Below, in pieces: positions 1 through 8,982 of a stretch of 40,223 bases of DNA. This stretch comes from Akkermansiaceae bacterium (GTDB lineage: Bacteria > Verrucomicrobiota > Verrucomicrobiia > Verrucomicrobiales > Akkermansiaceae), in the NCBI GenBank assembly GCA_023263995.1, contig JALQTQ010000005.1, positions 1-40,223 of the forward strand, read 5' to 3'. The notes under the pieces were generated by a model. The model saw only the letters and a program-made list of their open reading frames with translations, was not told the origin of the DNA and ran no database searches. Both the position numbers and the translations under genes were made by a program. The number at the start of each line of letters is the position of its first letter. Positions within the stretch are counted from its first letter, which is position 1.

Positions 1-190
1 TGCCTTCGCCAAAGGGATCACCGAGTCCGTTTCTCATGCAGTGCCAGTAAGCCGCGCCAAAGCGCATGTGCTCGCGCATCGTTTTCCCGGCCACCAGCTC
101 GTCGGGATTGTAATGGTGGAAGGCAAAAGGATTATCGGAATCAGGTCCCTCATACCGGACCTTGGGGACGTTGGGAAAGAATTCGGCCAT
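1..190 (-). CDS. xylA: Xylose isomerase, N-terminal part (cut by window edge)
   Basis: Cytoplasmic enzyme that interconverts D-xylose and D-xylulose. The gene reads leftward from an ATG at 190-188 and leaves the window after about 63 codons. The visible protein starts [18 protein letters not shown], continues [17 protein letters not shown] and then has [12 protein letters not shown] followed by DPFGEG. The run of RYEG, NP-x-AF-x-HYNPDE, GK-x-M-x-EH and YWH is the well-conserved N-terminus of the long (class II) xylose isomerases. In that family YWH is normally followed by TF or TL; here it is [11 protein letters not shown], a mild divergence. Catalytic residues lie outside the window. No Shine-Dalgarno is visible before the ATG. 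Identity is confident; start is likely because the family begins within a few residues of this point. Confidence 0.88.
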   Translation of the reverse strand, partial: MAEFFPNVPKVRYEGPDSDNPFAFHHYNPDELVAGKTMREHMRFGAAYWHCMRNGLGDPFGEG

Positions 191-284
191 GATACTTCGA
201 TTGTGTAATTTCTGTTTGTCGGGACGGAGGATTACCACCGGACCTTTTCGAGACCAGCAGAAAGTGACGATCCCTTCCATCCAA

Positions 285-300
285 GCCGGATTGGTCCGGC
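285..300. promoter_or_regulatory. Perfect 6-bp inverted repeat upstream of xylA
   Basis: GCCGGA-TTGG-TCCGGC forms a perfect 6-bp stem with a 4-base loop, 95 bases upstream of the xylA start and 119 bases before the pseudopilin gene. It is followed by AAGC-TTTT-GCTT, a second small hairpin. It sits between two divergent genes, so it could be an operator or a structured leader of xylA. It does not resemble a XylR operator that I know, and a chance origin in GC-rich DNA is possible. Confidence 0.3.
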
Positions 301-418
301 AAGCTTTTGCTTCGGGGCCCGTGGCCGATCGCCCACCCGGGCGAAGATGAGCAGTTCCCACCTCTTCATGAAATCAGCTTGATCCCATTCGCCCCATCAT
401 CCACTTTCCGGCAACGGT

Positions 419-1201
419 ATGAAGAACATCAAATCCCCTTCCCTCCGCCGCGGCTTCACCCTTGTTGAACTCCTCGTGGTTATTGCCATCATCGCCACCT
501 TGGCCGGTCTCACCATTATTGCGGTCCGACTCGGAAGTAGCGCCGGCGATTCCGCCACCCTCACCAGCAACATGAAAAACATCAATACCCAGTTGGTGCA
601 GCTCAAAAGCGAGGGTGTCAACACCGGCCACCACGCGCCTGGGACCTACCCTCCCTACGAGGGCAGTTTGCAAAACCAAAGCCGCTCGCGCTTTGTCTGG
701 TGGGACCTCGTCGCGGAGAAATTCACGATCGCCGACCGCGACGGCACGGACTTCCGCTGGAGCCAAGCCTACGAAGACAGCCCGTTTCAAAACCCGTTCT
801 CCAAGAAAAAACTGGGAGCCGGAAAAGACGATTGGGATTCTCTCCTCGATGAACCCGAACTGAGCTTCGGAAGCTACGCCATGAACGGTCGCCTGAGCGA
901 TGCCGTCTATGCCGACGAACGGGTCGACCGCGTCAACATTGTCCGCGACAACCGCATCGACGACGACTCCAACACCATTTTGTTCGCGGAATGCGCCGAC
1001 ACCCGCATGGAAAACGACGATACCCCGGGCTGGGTCTTCTTCACATGGGAAAACGCTCCCCAAGGAAATTACAAGGATCAGGCTCACTGCATGATGGTCG
1101 ATGGCAGCCTCCGCCAAATCGACAATCCCAAGCTCAAGGACCCCGACATCTTCGAGTTCCTGACCACCCCGGAGGAAAAAAACTACGAGCACAAACCCTG
1201 A
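419..1201 (+). CDS. Type II secretion/type IV pilus-like pseudopilin
   Basis: Protein of 260 residues that starts MKNIKSPSLRRGFTLVELL. The basic leader, Gly12, Phe13 and the glutamate five residues after the cleavage site form a prepilin peptidase site, followed by a hydrophobic helix VVIAIIATLAGLTIIAVRL (about residues 20-38). The globular part includes aromatic-rich stretches and, near the end, HCMMVDGSLRQID. This His-x(n)-DGS end is the C-terminal hallmark of the large verrucomicrobial and planctomycetal pseudopilin families. It is expected to be cleaved, N-methylated and anchored in the inner membrane. Such proteins are encoded in dozens of copies per genome and usually away from the secretion machinery, so no substrate can be inferred. 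The gene stands alone. Confidence 0.85.
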   Translation: MKNIKSPSLRRGFTLVELLVVIAIIATLAGLTIIAVRLGSSAGDSATLTSNMKNINTQLVQLKSEGVNTGHHAPGTYPPYEGSLQNQSRSRFVWWDLVAEKFTIADRDGTDFRWSQAYEDSPFQNPFSKKKLGAGKDDWDSLLDEPELSFGSYAMNGRLSDAVYADERVDRVNIVRDNRIDDDSNTILFAECADTRMENDDTPGWVFFTWENAPQGNYKDQAHCMMVDGSLRQIDNPKLKDPDIFEFLTTPEEKNYEHKP

Positions 1202-1373
1202 CGAACGGGGCTCCGCAGGCTCATTCTCATCCCGTCAAGGACCCTTGGCGGGCAGGGTTGAATCAGGCGCGAGGCGCAGGCGCGCAAATCAAAAATTCTG
1301 CGGGATCCGAACTTGTAATTCCCCGCCTGAGTCCTAGGTTCCCACCGGCTTTCACGGAATGCCACCCGGACCT

Positions 1374-2063
1374 ATGAGTGCCCTCACCAATTCCCTCGGA
1401 TCCTTCATCAAATCATCCATCGGTCGCAAGATCATCGTTGCCGTCACCGGACTTGCCCTCGTCCTCTTCCTAGCCGGTCACCTTACCGGGAACCTCTTGA
1501 TCTACGCCGGGCAGGAAGCCTTCGACGAATATGCTCATTTCCTCCACACCTTCCTACACGGCACTGGCGTGTGGATCGCCCGCCTTGGCCTCCTCGTTTG
1601 CTTCGGAGCCCACCTCTGGTTCACCATCCTCCTGACCCGCGAGAACAAGGCCGCCCGAAAGGGATACGCCCATCAGGCCACGGTGCAGGCGCCAAAGTCT
1701 TCCCTGATCATGATCTGGAGCGGACTGACCATCCTCGCCTTTGTCATCTTCCACCTCCTGCACTTCACCGTCCGGACCGACGCCGAACTCGCCAAGATCG
1801 GCGCGGAAAGTCCGTGGAAGATGGTCATCATCGGCTTCCAAAACCCACTCGTGAGTCTTTTCTACATCATCGCGATGACCCTCCTCTGTTCCCACCTCGC
1901 CCACGGGGTCGCTTCCATCTTCCAGACCCTGGGCCTGCGGAGCAATCGAACTGCCGGACCGATCAGAATCTTCGCAAAAGCATACGCCGCCGTCATCTAC
2001 TTTGGCTTCATTTCCATCCCCCTGGCCATCCTCTTCGGCTACGGCAGTGACGCCGTGAAATAA
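1374..2063 (+). CDS. sdhC: Succinate dehydrogenase cytochrome b558 subunit
   Basis: Membrane anchor of respiratory complex II (229 residues) of the Bacillus/epsilonproteobacterial type, with five predicted membrane helices and two hemes b. Candidate heme-ligand histidines are seen in [40 protein letters not shown] and [16 protein letters not shown]. The last motif is strongly conserved in this family. I chose the ATG at 1374 ([19 protein letters not shown]) because it matches the usual N-terminus; an ATG at 1359 in the same frame would add five residues. The gene is first in sdhCAB, 20 bases before sdhA. The 172 bases upstream must hold the operon promoter, but I could not identify it. Confidence 0.9.
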   Translation: MSALTNSLGSFIKSSIGRKIIVAVTGLALVLFLAGHLTGNLLIYAGQEAFDEYAHFLHTFLHGTGVWIARLGLLVCFGAHLWFTILLTRENKAARKGYAHQATVQAPKSSLIMIWSGLTILAFVIFHLLHFTVRTDAELAKIGAESPWKMVIIGFQNPLVSLFYIIAMTLLCSHLAHGVASIFQTLGLRSNRTAGPIRIFAKAYAAVIYFGFISIPLAILFGYGSDAVK

Positions 2064-2083
2064 TCTCACCTGCTCCTACCATC

Positions 2084-4054
2084 ATGACCCTCGATTCCAA
2101 GATTCCCGCCGGTCCCCTTGCCAACAAGTGGACCTCGCACAAGGTCAACTCGAAACTCATCAATCCCGCCAACAAACGGAAATACAAGATCATCGTGGTG
2201 GGGTCCGGACTCGCTGGCGGCTCTGCCGCCGCCACCCTGTCCGAGCTGGGATACCAGGTCGAATGCTTCTGCTACCAGGACAGCCCACGCCGGGCCCACT
2301 CGATCGCCGCTCAGGGTGGAATCAATGCCGCCAAGAATTACCAAAACGATGGTGACTCGGTTTACCGCCTCTTTTACGACACAATCAAGGGCGGGGATTT
2401 TCGTTCCCGCGAGGCCAACGTCCACCGCCTCGCCGAGGTCTCGACCGAAATCATCGACCAGTGCGTGGCCCAGGGCGTCCCTTTCGCCCGTGAATACGGC
2501 GGCCTCCTCGACAACCGCTCCTTTGGCGGAGCCCAGGTCAAACGCACTTTCTATGCCCGGGGCCAAACCGGCCAGCAACTCCTCATCGGCTGCTACCAGG
2601 CCCTCGAAAAGGAGATCCAGAAAGGCGGCGTGAAAATGCACCCCCGCACTGAGATGCTCGATCTTGTGGTGGTCGACGGCCACGCCAAGGGCATCGTGGT
2701 GCGCAACCTCACCACCGGTGAGATCACCACCCACGCCGCTGACGCCGTCATCCTCGCCACCGGGGGGTATGGCAACGTCTTCTACCTCTCCACCAATGCC
2801 ATGGGCTGCAACGTTATGGCCGCCTTCCGCGCCCACAAACGCGGTGCCTTCTTCGCCAACCCGTGCTACACCCAGATTCACCCGACCTGTATCCCGGTCA
2901 GCGGCGACTATCAGTCGAAGCTCACCCTGATGTCGGAATCACTCCGAAACGACGGACGCATCTGGGTTCCCAAGTCAGCCGAAGACGCGCAGGCGATCCG
3001 CGAGGGCAAGAAGACCGCCGCCGAGATCCCAGAGGATGAGCGCGACTACTACCTTGAACGGAAATACCCCTCCTTCGGCAATCTCTCCCCTCGCGACATT
3101 TCTTCCCGCTCCGCAAAGGAGGTCTGCGACGAAGGGCGAGGCGTGGCCTCCACCGGACTCGGGGTCTTCCTCGATTTCGCCGATGCCATCAAACGCGACG
3201 GAGAAGACGCCATCCGCGCCCGCTACGGAAACCTCTTCCAAATGTATGAGAAAATTTCGGGCGACGACCCCTACCAGGTCCCGATGAAGATCTATCCTGC
3301 CGTCCACTATACCATGGGCGGACTCTGGGTCGACTACAACCTGATGTCCAACCTTCCCGGACTGCATGTCCTCGGGGAAGCCAATTTTTCAGACCACGGG
3401 GCCAACCGCCTCGGGGCTTCCGCCCTGATGCAAGGCTTGGCCGATGGCTACTTCGTCATCCCATCGACCATCGCAGTCTACCTGGCTGAACAAAAACCCG
3501 GAGCCGTGACCACCTCCCACCCCGCCTTCAAGGAAGCCGAAAACTCGGTGCGCGACCGCCTGAAGTCTCTCATGGACATCAAGGGCACCCGCTCGGTCGA
3601 TTCCTTCCACCGCGAACTGGGACTCCTGATCTGGGACAAGTGCGGCATGGCGCGCGACCGCGAGGGACTCGAGGAAGCGCTCCGTCGCATCCCCGAAATC
3701 CGCAACGAATTCTGGACCAACGTCCGCATTCCCGGATCGGCCAACGGACTGAACGCCGAACTCGAAAAGGCCGGACGCGTGGCCGACTTCCTTGAATTTG
3801 CCGAGGTCCTCTGCTACGATGCCCTCAACCGCGAGGAGTCATGCGGCGGCCACTTCCGCTCGGAACACCAGTTCACCGAAGCGGACCCCGAGGTCCAAGA
3901 CGGACGCACCCAACCCGGCGAAGCCAAGCGCCACGACGACCAGTTCCAGTATGTCGCGGCTTGGGAACACACCGCCCCAGGACAAGCTCCCGTTCTTCAC
4001 AAGGAGGAGCTCGTCTTTGAAGAAGTCAAACCCTCAATCCGCTCCTACAAGTAA
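2084..4054 (+). CDS. sdhA: Succinate dehydrogenase/fumarate reductase flavoprotein subunit
   Basis: Catalytic subunit of complex II (656 residues), which oxidises succinate to fumarate and passes electrons to SdhB. The dinucleotide-binding motif [13 protein letters not shown] is at about residues 38-50. [16 protein letters not shown] follows at 71, in which His72 is the expected covalent FAD attachment site. The substrate region HPTCIP at about 266 and the late FAD-binding stretch [20 protein letters not shown] at about 425 are present, as is the C-terminal [13 protein letters not shown]. The length fits the Bacillus-type SdhA. The gene lies between sdhC and sdhB, with 3 bases before sdhB, so the two are surely co-translated. 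Confidence 0.95.
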   Translation: MTLDSKIPAGPLANKWTSHKVNSKLINPANKRKYKIIVVGSGLAGGSAAATLSELGYQVECFCYQDSPRRAHSIAAQGGINAAKNYQNDGDSVYRLFYDTIKGGDFRSREANVHRLAEVSTEIIDQCVAQGVPFAREYGGLLDNRSFGGAQVKRTFYARGQTGQQLLIGCYQALEKEIQKGGVKMHPRTEMLDLVVVDGHAKGIVVRNLTTGEITTHAADAVILATGGYGNVFYLSTNAMGCNVMAAFRAHKRGAFFANPCYTQIHPTCIPVSGDYQSKLTLMSESLRNDGRIWVPKSAEDAQAIREGKKTAAEIPEDERDYYLERKYPSFGNLSPRDISSRSAKEVCDEGRGVASTGLGVFLDFADAIKRDGEDAIRARYGNLFQMYEKISGDDPYQVPMKIYPAVHYTMGGLWVDYNLMSNLPGLHVLGEANFSDHGANRLGASALMQGLADGYFVIPSTIAVYLAEQKPGAVTTSHPAFKEAENSVRDRLKSLMDIKGTRSVDSFHRELGLLIWDKCGMARDREGLEEALRRIPEIRNEFWTNVRIPGSANGLNAELEKAGRVADFLEFAEVLCYDALNREESCGGHFRSEHQFTEADPEVQDGRTQPGEAKRHDDQFQYVAAWEHTAPGQAPVLHKEELVFEEVKPSIRSYK

Positions 4055-4057
4055 GCC

Positions 4058-4822
4058 ATGTCACACCTCAACCTCACCCTCAAAGTCTGGCGGCAGGACA
4101 ACGCCACCTCCGAAGGCCGTATCGAAACCTACGAAGCCAAGGAAATCCCCACCTCGGCCTCGTTCTTGGAGATGATCGACATTGTGAACGAACGCCTCAT
4201 CCGGGACGGCGAGGAACCCATCCACTTTGACCACGACTGTCGCGAGGGAATTTGCGGGATGTGCTCGATGACGATCAATGGCATTCCCCACTCCAAGGAG
4301 AGAGGCATCACCACCTGCCAACTTCACATGCGGAAATTCAAGGACGGTGACACCATCTGGATCGAACCATTCCGGGCCAATGCCTTCCCCGTGGTCAAGG
4401 ACCTCGTCGTCGATCGCTCGGCTTTCGACCGCATCATCGCAGCCGGCGGCTACATCAGCGTGCGCACCGGATCAGCACCCGATGCCCACGCCATCCCAGT
4501 CCCCAAAAGCGATGCCGACGCCGCTTTCGACGCCGCCGCTTGCATCGGCTGCGGAGCCTGCGTCGCCGCCTGCAAAAACGCCTCCGCCATGCTTTTCGTT
4601 TCCGCCAAGGCTTCCCACCTCAACCACCTGCCCCAAGGAGAGGTGGAAAAAGATCAGCGGGTCCTCAACATGGTTCGGCAAATGGATGCCGAAGGCTTCG
4701 GCAACTGCACCAACCAGTTCGAGTGCGAAGCCGTCTGCCCCAAAGAAATCAGCGCTCAGCACATCGCAAAGCTCAATCGCGACTACCTCGCCGCAAGTGC
4801 GCGCGAAGCGGTGGCTCCCTGA
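4058..4822 (+). CDS. sdhB: Succinate dehydrogenase/fumarate reductase iron-sulfur subunit
   Basis: Electron-transfer subunit of complex II (254 residues). The plant-type [2Fe-2S] site is formed by Cys61, Cys66 and Cys69 in CREGICGMC and Cys87 in ITTCQLH. The ferredoxin-like part carries [11 protein letters not shown] (Cys162, 165, 168, 172) and a second group [15 protein letters not shown] (Cys217, 223, 227), giving the ligands of the [4Fe-4S] and [3Fe-4S] clusters. The motif spacing is that of the fumarate reductase/Bacillus-type SdhB. It is the last gene of the operon and is followed by an intrinsic terminator 20 bases after the stop. Confidence 0.94.
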   Translation: MSHLNLTLKVWRQDNATSEGRIETYEAKEIPTSASFLEMIDIVNERLIRDGEEPIHFDHDCREGICGMCSMTINGIPHSKERGITTCQLHMRKFKDGDTIWIEPFRANAFPVVKDLVVDRSAFDRIIAAGGYISVRTGSAPDAHAIPVPKSDADAAFDAAACIGCGACVAACKNASAMLFVSAKASHLNHLPQGEVEKDQRVLNMVRQMDAEGFGNCTNQFECEAVCPKEISAQHIAKLNRDYLAASAREAVAP

Positions 4823-4842
4823 GGTTCTCCATTTCTCGTTTG

Positions 4843-4882
4843 AACCGGGCTTTCGGAATGCTTCCGTGGCCCGGTTTTTTTT
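4843..4882 (+). terminator. Intrinsic terminator of sdhCAB
   Basis: AACCGGGC at 4843-4850 pairs with GCCCGGTT at 4869-4876. An inner stem CGGAA/TTCCG extends the hairpin, and eight T residues (4875-4882) overlap its 3' side. This is a strong Rho-independent terminator. A second, weaker hairpin (CCCTTTCC with GGAAAAGGG) follows directly at about 4891-4910. Confidence 0.92.
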
Positions 4883-4948
4883 GATTCTTTCCCTTTCCTC
4901 CGGAAAAGGGTAATCCCCAAAAGCCGGAAATGATTGCCGGCCCGTCTT

Positions 4949-5941
4949 ATGAATCCCATCGCCGATGCACCCAACAAGACCGCCGCTTACCTGCAGGAAA
5001 TCCGTGAGCGTGTCGGTCGCATCGTGGTCGGACAGGATGTCGTGGTGGAACGCACCCTGATCGCCCTCCTGACCTCCGGACACCTCCTCCTCGAAGGCAT
5101 GCCGGGACTCGCCAAAACCCTCCTCGTCAACACGATCTCCAAAGCCCTCCACCTCGACTTCCGGCGGGTCCAGTTCACCATCGACCTTCTCCCGTCCGAC
5201 ATCCTCGGCACCGAGATTCTCGACGAAAAGTCCGGCGAGTTTCGCACCCACAAAGGCCCCATCTTCACCAACCTCCTCCTCACCGACGAGATCAACCGCG
5301 CCGCCCCCAAGGTCCAGGGGGCCCTCCTTGAGGCCATGCAGGAACGCAAGGTAACCCTCGGATCCGAAACCTTTTCACTCCCGACGCCCTTCCTCGTCAT
5401 CGCGACCCAGAACCCCATCGAACAATCCGGAACCTTCGAACTTCCCGAAGCCCAGCTCGACCGCTTCATGCTCTGTCATCGACTCGGCTACCCGAGCGCT
5501 GAGGAAGAGGAGGAAATCCTGCGCCGCAACCTGAAACTGGGCGTGGAAAAGAAGGAAGAAGGAGCGGTGGCCCGCACCGAGTTCGACCTCGTCAGCGACG
5601 ACCCCGTGGGCAATTCGCAGGACCTCATCGAAGCGATGGAGGCGACCCACAACATTCACGTCAGCGAGGTCTTCCTCAAGCACGTCGTCGACATCGTCGA
5701 GCGCACCCGCAGGCACCCCGACCTTGAGATGGGTTGCTCGCCCCGTGCCGGGATTTCCCTCCTCAAGGCCTCGCGCGCCCGCGCCCTCATCCACGGCCGC
5801 GACTACGCCATCCCCGAGGACCTCTTCGCCCTCGCCGAGGATGTCTGCCTCCACCGCATCCGCCTCTCCTACGAAGCCCTCGCCGAAGGCAAAACCCCGC
5901 AAGCCGTCCTCCAAAAGATCCTCAACGACTCGATCTCGTAG
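4949..5941 (+). CDS. MoxR-family AAA+ ATPase
   Basis: Protein of 330 residues. Walker A is GMPGLAKT at residues 50-57, Walker B with sensor is LLLTDEINRA at 109-118, then QEAMQER-type ALLEAMQERKVTLG and the sensor-1 stretch VIATQNPIEQ-x-GTFELPEAQLDRF, all diagnostic of MoxR ATPases. The C-terminal lid domain has GCSPRAGISLLKASRA. MoxR proteins act as chaperone-like ATPases working with von Willebrand A proteins, which follow here as the DUF58 and two MIDAS proteins. I chose the ATG at 4949; a TTG at 4934 would add five residues. A small hairpin (GCCGG/CCGGC, 4923-4941) lies just before the ATG. The preceding sdh terminator shows the operon has its own promoter. Confidence 0.93.
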   Translation: MNPIADAPNKTAAYLQEIRERVGRIVVGQDVVVERTLIALLTSGHLLLEGMPGLAKTLLVNTISKALHLDFRRVQFTIDLLPSDILGTEILDEKSGEFRTHKGPIFTNLLLTDEINRAAPKVQGALLEAMQERKVTLGSETFSLPTPFLVIATQNPIEQSGTFELPEAQLDRFMLCHRLGYPSAEEEEEILRRNLKLGVEKKEEGAVARTEFDLVSDDPVGNSQDLIEAMEATHNIHVSEVFLKHVVDIVERTRRHPDLEMGCSPRAGISLLKASRARALIHGRDYAIPEDLFALAEDVCLHRIRLSYEALAEGKTPQAVLQKILNDSIS

Positions 5942-5954
5942 GGAGGGCACCTCC
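5941..5954 (+). promoter_or_regulatory. Hairpin that buries a Shine-Dalgarno-like GGAGG
   Basis: Immediately after the MoxR stop codon, GGAGG (5942-5946) pairs perfectly with CCTCC (5950-5954) across a GCA loop. GGAGG is the only strong Shine-Dalgarno-like string in this junction, but it lies 22 bases before the next ATG (5969), rather far for direct use. The hairpin could damp translation of the small downstream gene or be incidental. Confidence 0.35.
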
Positions 5955-5968
5955 TCGTCGCCAAAACC

Positions 5969-6331
5969 ATGTTCACCAAACTGCCGAATTCCCTCCAAAT
6001 GGTCCTGCAAATCGGCGGTGCAGTTCTCGTCTTCTTTTCCCTGATCAAAACCCAGGAAGTCGCGCGGGACGGTCAACGCTACTTCGAGAAGGTCAATCCC
6101 ACGATTGAACAGATCCGGAAGGAAGCAATAGACTCACTCAGTGTCGGTGTCACGATCTCCATCGATGAAGAACAATTCTTGGAACTGTGGAGAGCCACTC
6201 TCGAAGAGCCCAGCACCACCTTCGAGGCTTCCACCCTGACCTTGTTTTTTTACATCGGGGTCCTCTGCTTCTTCGGAACCCGCCCCACCTACCGCCGCTT
6301 GCCTGACCGCTCAACTTCTCCCAACGACTGA
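5969..6331 (+). CDS. Small two-helix membrane protein in the Bat-like operon
   Basis: Protein of 120 residues that I do not recognise. It has a hydrophobic segment at about residues 10-26 (MVLQIGGAVLVFFSLI) and another at about 88-103 (ALTLFFYIGVLCFF-like region), with a charged, mostly helical stretch of about 60 residues between them that would lie on one side of the membrane. No cysteines suggest a redox role and no catalytic motif is seen. It sits 27 bases after MoxR and 51 bases before the DUF58 gene in the same orientation, so it is probably co-transcribed. It is not a standard member of MoxR/DUF58/vWA operons. Coding is supported by position and membrane pattern only. Confidence 0.6.
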   Translation: MFTKLPNSLQMVLQIGGAVLVFFSLIKTQEVARDGQRYFEKVNPTIEQIRKEAIDSLSVGVTISIDEEQFLELWRATLEEPSTTFEASTLTLFFYIGVLCFFGTRPTYRRLPDRSTSPND

Positions 6332-6342
6332 CCCATCTTTCG

Positions 6343-6384
6343 TTCAACGTTCAAATCTCACTGTTCAGATCTCAAATCTCAAAT
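6343..6384 (+). repeat. Six-unit array of 7-base repeats before DUF58 gene
   Basis: Six consecutive 7-base units: TTCAACG, TTCAAAT, CTCACTG, TTCAGAT, CTCAAAT, CTCAAAT. The consensus is YTCARAT. The last unit ends on the A and T of the DUF58 start codon (ATG at 6383-6385), so the array occupies the whole ribosome-binding region. The same kind of array, also six units and 42 bases, occurs at 7271-7312. The two share the 17-base string TTCAGATCTCAAATCTC. Confidence 0.85.
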
Positions 6385-7237
6385 GCCTTCCCTCACCGAC
6401 AAGCAGACCAAGCCACTCGATTCCCGCCAGTTTCTTCTGGCAGTGAAACGTCTGGCCGACTCGCTGTCCTACGGCACCGACCGGTCTCCCTTCCTCGGAC
6501 AGGGGCTGGAATACGTGCAATCCCGTCACTACGTGGCCGGTGATCCGGTCAAGGCCATCGACTGGCGCGTGACCGCCCGGACCGGAAAGATCCACGTGAA
6601 GGAATACGAATCGCCCAAATCCCTCCCGGTCTGGTTCATCGTGGACACCTCGGCATCCATGACCCTCTCCTCCACCCCAGTCTCGAAATACCAACTCGCG
6701 GTGCAAATCGCCGGCGGCCTCGCCTTGGCCTCGCTCGACCGCGTTTCCCCCGTGGGCATTCTCACCGCCGGCTCCCGCGACCTGAACATCAAACCCTCCC
6801 TTTCGCGCGAAAAAATCCTCCAGTGGCTGCATCAACTGCGAACTTACGATTTCCATGAAGGCACCCGGCTCGGCGACAAACTTCTCGCCCTGAACCCATC
6901 CCTCGGCGAACGCTCTCTCCTCTTCATCCTCTCCGACCTGCACGACCCCTCAGCCCTACCCTCCCTCAAGCTTCTCGGCCACCGTCACGACCTCGTCGTG
7001 CTCCCCCTGCGTGATCCCGCCGAAGACTCCCTGCCCGGAGCCGGATTTCTCCGCGGCCGGGAAGTAGAGACCGGCCGCACCGCCACCCTCTCCGCCTCCC
7101 GGCAATTCACCTCACTCACCGACCTGACCTCCGCTCTCAAGAAGGCCTCCATCGACCACTTCCCTATCCGCACCGATCGCCCCTTTCTGGCCGCGCTCCG
7201 CCTCTTCCTGCAGTCACGCAACCTGCTCTCGCGATGA
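6383..7237 (+). CDS. DUF58-domain von Willebrand A-like protein
   Basis: Cytoplasmic protein of 284 residues. The DUF58 signature is RHYVAGDPVKAIDWRVTART at about residues 49-67, followed by a MIDAS-like DTSASM (Asp88, Ser90, Ser92) that would bind a divalent metal, and LFILSDLHD later in the vWA fold. Proteins of this family are encoded next to MoxR ATPases and are thought to be their client or adaptor; the biochemical role is not established. The start codon lies inside the last unit of a heptamer array and there is no Shine-Dalgarno. The stop overlaps the start of the next gene (ATGA), indicating translational coupling. Confidence 0.88.
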   Translation: MPSLTDKQTKPLDSRQFLLAVKRLADSLSYGTDRSPFLGQGLEYVQSRHYVAGDPVKAIDWRVTARTGKIHVKEYESPKSLPVWFIVDTSASMTLSSTPVSKYQLAVQIAGGLALASLDRVSPVGILTAGSRDLNIKPSLSREKILQWLHQLRTYDFHEGTRLGDKLLALNPSLGERSLLFILSDLHDPSALPSLKLLGHRHDLVVLPLRDPAEDSLPGAGFLRGREVETGRTATLSASRQFTSLTDLTSALKKASIDHFPIRTDRPFLAALRLFLQSRNLLSR

Positions 7238-8034
7238 TCAGAATCTTCCTTATCATCGCCCTCCTCCTCTTTCAGATTTCAGATCTCAAATCTCAGGTCT
7301 CAGATCTCCAATCCCCCCTCGGATTCCCCGCCACCCTCACCGACCTCTACATTCCCGGCCCGCCGGTCGAAGTCATCCCACGCAGGGACCACGAGTCCTC
7401 TCTCGTCATCCGTATTCTCCAGAGCAAGCCCGCCGCCGAGGGCTTCCGATACGATCTCGAGATCTATGCCCTCGATCCCGGCACCCACCGGATCACTGAC
7501 TTCCTCCGCCGCACCAACACCCAAGCACCCGTGGAAGACCTGAACGCCACCTTCACCGGCACCACGACCCACCCGCTCAACCAACTTCCACAACCGACCG
7601 CCCCCAAGCCGGTCCTCCCCGAAAAACTGGGCGGATACCGCACCCTCCTGATCAGTCTCGGTATCCTGTGGTGCCTGGTCCTGCTCGTCATCCTCTTCTA
7701 CCGCAAGAAGCTCCCCGAGGACGCGGTAGCAGCAGGTCCTCCACCCACCCTGCAGGAAAAACTTCAGGCTCTGGTCACCCGCGCCGCGACCGGCGAGCTT
7801 CCCGACGCGGACCGGGCCCGCCTTGAGCGACTCATCCTCGGCCATTGGAAGCAGAGACTCCCCCACTTGGCCGACCTTCCTCCAGCCCGCGCTCTTGTCG
7901 AGCTCAGACATCACCCCGAAGCCGCGCCCCTCGTCCTTAAACTGGAAGAATGGCTTCATGCCCCCAACCAACGCGTCTCCCCGAACGACCTCACTTACCT
8001 CCTTTCCCCCTACCTCCCGGAGTCCCAAGTCTGA
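7234..8034 (+). CDS. Membrane-anchored protein of the Bat-like operon (BatD/DUF4381-like position)
   Basis: Protein of 266 residues. An N-terminal hydrophobic segment MIRIFLIIALLLFQ acts as a signal peptide, followed by a repeat-encoded stretch (FQISDLK then SQVSDLQ), a beta-rich extracytoplasmic domain of about 110 residues, a membrane helix at about 133-155 (LLISLGILWCLVLLVILFY) and a C-terminal cytoplasmic helical domain with several Leu- and Arg-rich helices. This domain order and its place between DUF58 and vWA genes match the DUF4381/BatD-like components of such operons, but the sequence similarity cannot be checked here. The gene overlaps the DUF58 stop by 4 bases. Confidence 0.7.
   Translation: MIRIFLIIALLLFQISDLKSQVSDLQSPLGFPATLTDLYIPGPPVEVIPRRDHESSLVIRILQSKPAAEGFRYDLEIYALDPGTHRITDFLRRTNTQAPVEDLNATFTGTTTHPLNQLPQPTAPKPVLPEKLGGYRTLLISLGILWCLVLLVILFYRKKLPEDAVAAGPPPTLQEKLQALVTRAATGELPDADRARLERLILGHWKQRLPHLADLPPARALVELRHHPEAAPLVLKLEEWLHAPNQRVSPNDLTYLLSPYLPESQV
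7271..7312 (+). repeat. Six-unit array of 7-base repeats inside a coding region
   Basis: Six consecutive units: TTCAGAT, TTCAGAT, CTCAAAT, CTCAGGT, CTCAGAT, CTCCAAT. Three units make 21 bases or seven codons, so the encoded protein shows a heptad repeat, FQISDLK-SQVSDLQ. The array lies exactly between the signal-peptide core and the mature domain. It keeps the reading frame because 42 is divisible by 3. Same consensus and same unit number as the array at 6343-6384. Confidence 0.88.
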
Positions 8035-8064
8035 TCACCATCCCCTAACCGCTGTTCCCTTGTT

Positions 8065-8982
8065 GTGACCTTCGCTCACCCGTCCGTTCTCCCGGCTCTC
8101 GCGATTCCGATTCTCTTGATCGTGTTCCAATGGCGCACCCACACCCGCGCCCTGCCCCTGCCCGTCGACCATTCCGGAATGACCCATCGGCGCGGCCTCG
8201 GCGTTCTCCTCAATCTTGTCAACACCCTGCCCGCTCTCGTTCTCGCCACCGTCATCCTCATCGCAGCCGGCCCTCGCACCTTCGAGCGCCCGCAATCCAA
8301 ACGCAAGCTCACCAACATCCTCTTTTGCCTCGATGTCTCGGGGTCAATGGCTTCCTCGTTCGGCCCGGGAGACCGCTTTGACGCCGCCACCGATGCCCTC
8401 AACGATTTTCTGGATTACCGCGAGGGCGATGCCTTCTCCCTCCTCGTCTTCGGTGGCGACACTCTCCGGTGGGTCCCCCTCACCACTGATGTCTCAGCCT
8501 TCAAGAACGCCCCGAACTTCCTCCACCCGCAGGACCTGCCACCCTGGTTCAACCAAGGCACTGCCATCGGAAAGGCCCTCCGCCAGGGCCGCAAGGAACT
8601 CCTCACCTCCGAATCCGGCGACCGCATGATCATCCTGCTCTCCGATGGCATGAGCTTTGACCTCTCCAATGGCAACGACGTCAAGATCGCCCGCGAACTT
8701 GCCGGGGATGATATCACGGTTTACGCCATCCACATCGGGGGCGGGGCAGCCCCACCCGAGGTCTCGGTCATTTCATCGATGACCGGCGGAGAAACTTTTG
8801 CGGCTGGCGATCCCGAAGCCCTCAAGGCCGTCTTTACCCGCATCGACGAGATGGCTCAGGCCTCGCTCGTCCGCCTTACCCCAGACCCGGTCGACCATTT
8901 CCAGCCCTACCTCATCACCGCCCTCTCCCTCGCTGGAACATACCTTTTTACCCTCTTCGGCCTTCGCCACACCCCATGGTAA
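8065..8982 (+). CDS. Membrane-anchored von Willebrand A protein, BatA-like
   Basis: Protein of 305 residues starting at GTG 8065 (MTFAHPSVLPALAIPILL). Two N-terminal hydrophobic segments at about residues 7-22 and 48-69 frame a basic loop, then a vWA domain begins with FCLDVSGSM, in which Asp90, Ser92 and Ser94 form the MIDAS metal site; LLSDGMSFDL is the later conserved strand. A last hydrophobic stretch at about 283-300 anchors the C-terminus. This is the layout of the BatA family. It lies 30 bases after the previous gene and overlaps the next vWA gene by 7 bases, so the two are expected to be made together. Confidence 0.85.
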   Translation: MTFAHPSVLPALAIPILLIVFQWRTHTRALPLPVDHSGMTHRRGLGVLLNLVNTLPALVLATVILIAAGPRTFERPQSKRKLTNILFCLDVSGSMASSFGPGDRFDAATDALNDFLDYREGDAFSLLVFGGDTLRWVPLTTDVSAFKNAPNFLHPQDLPPWFNQGTAIGKALRQGRKELLTSESGDRMIILLSDGMSFDLSNGNDVKIARELAGDDITVYAIHIGGGAAPPEVSVISSMTGGETFAAGDPEALKAVFTRIDEMAQASLVRLTPDPVDHFQPYLITALSLAGTYLFTLFGLRHTPW

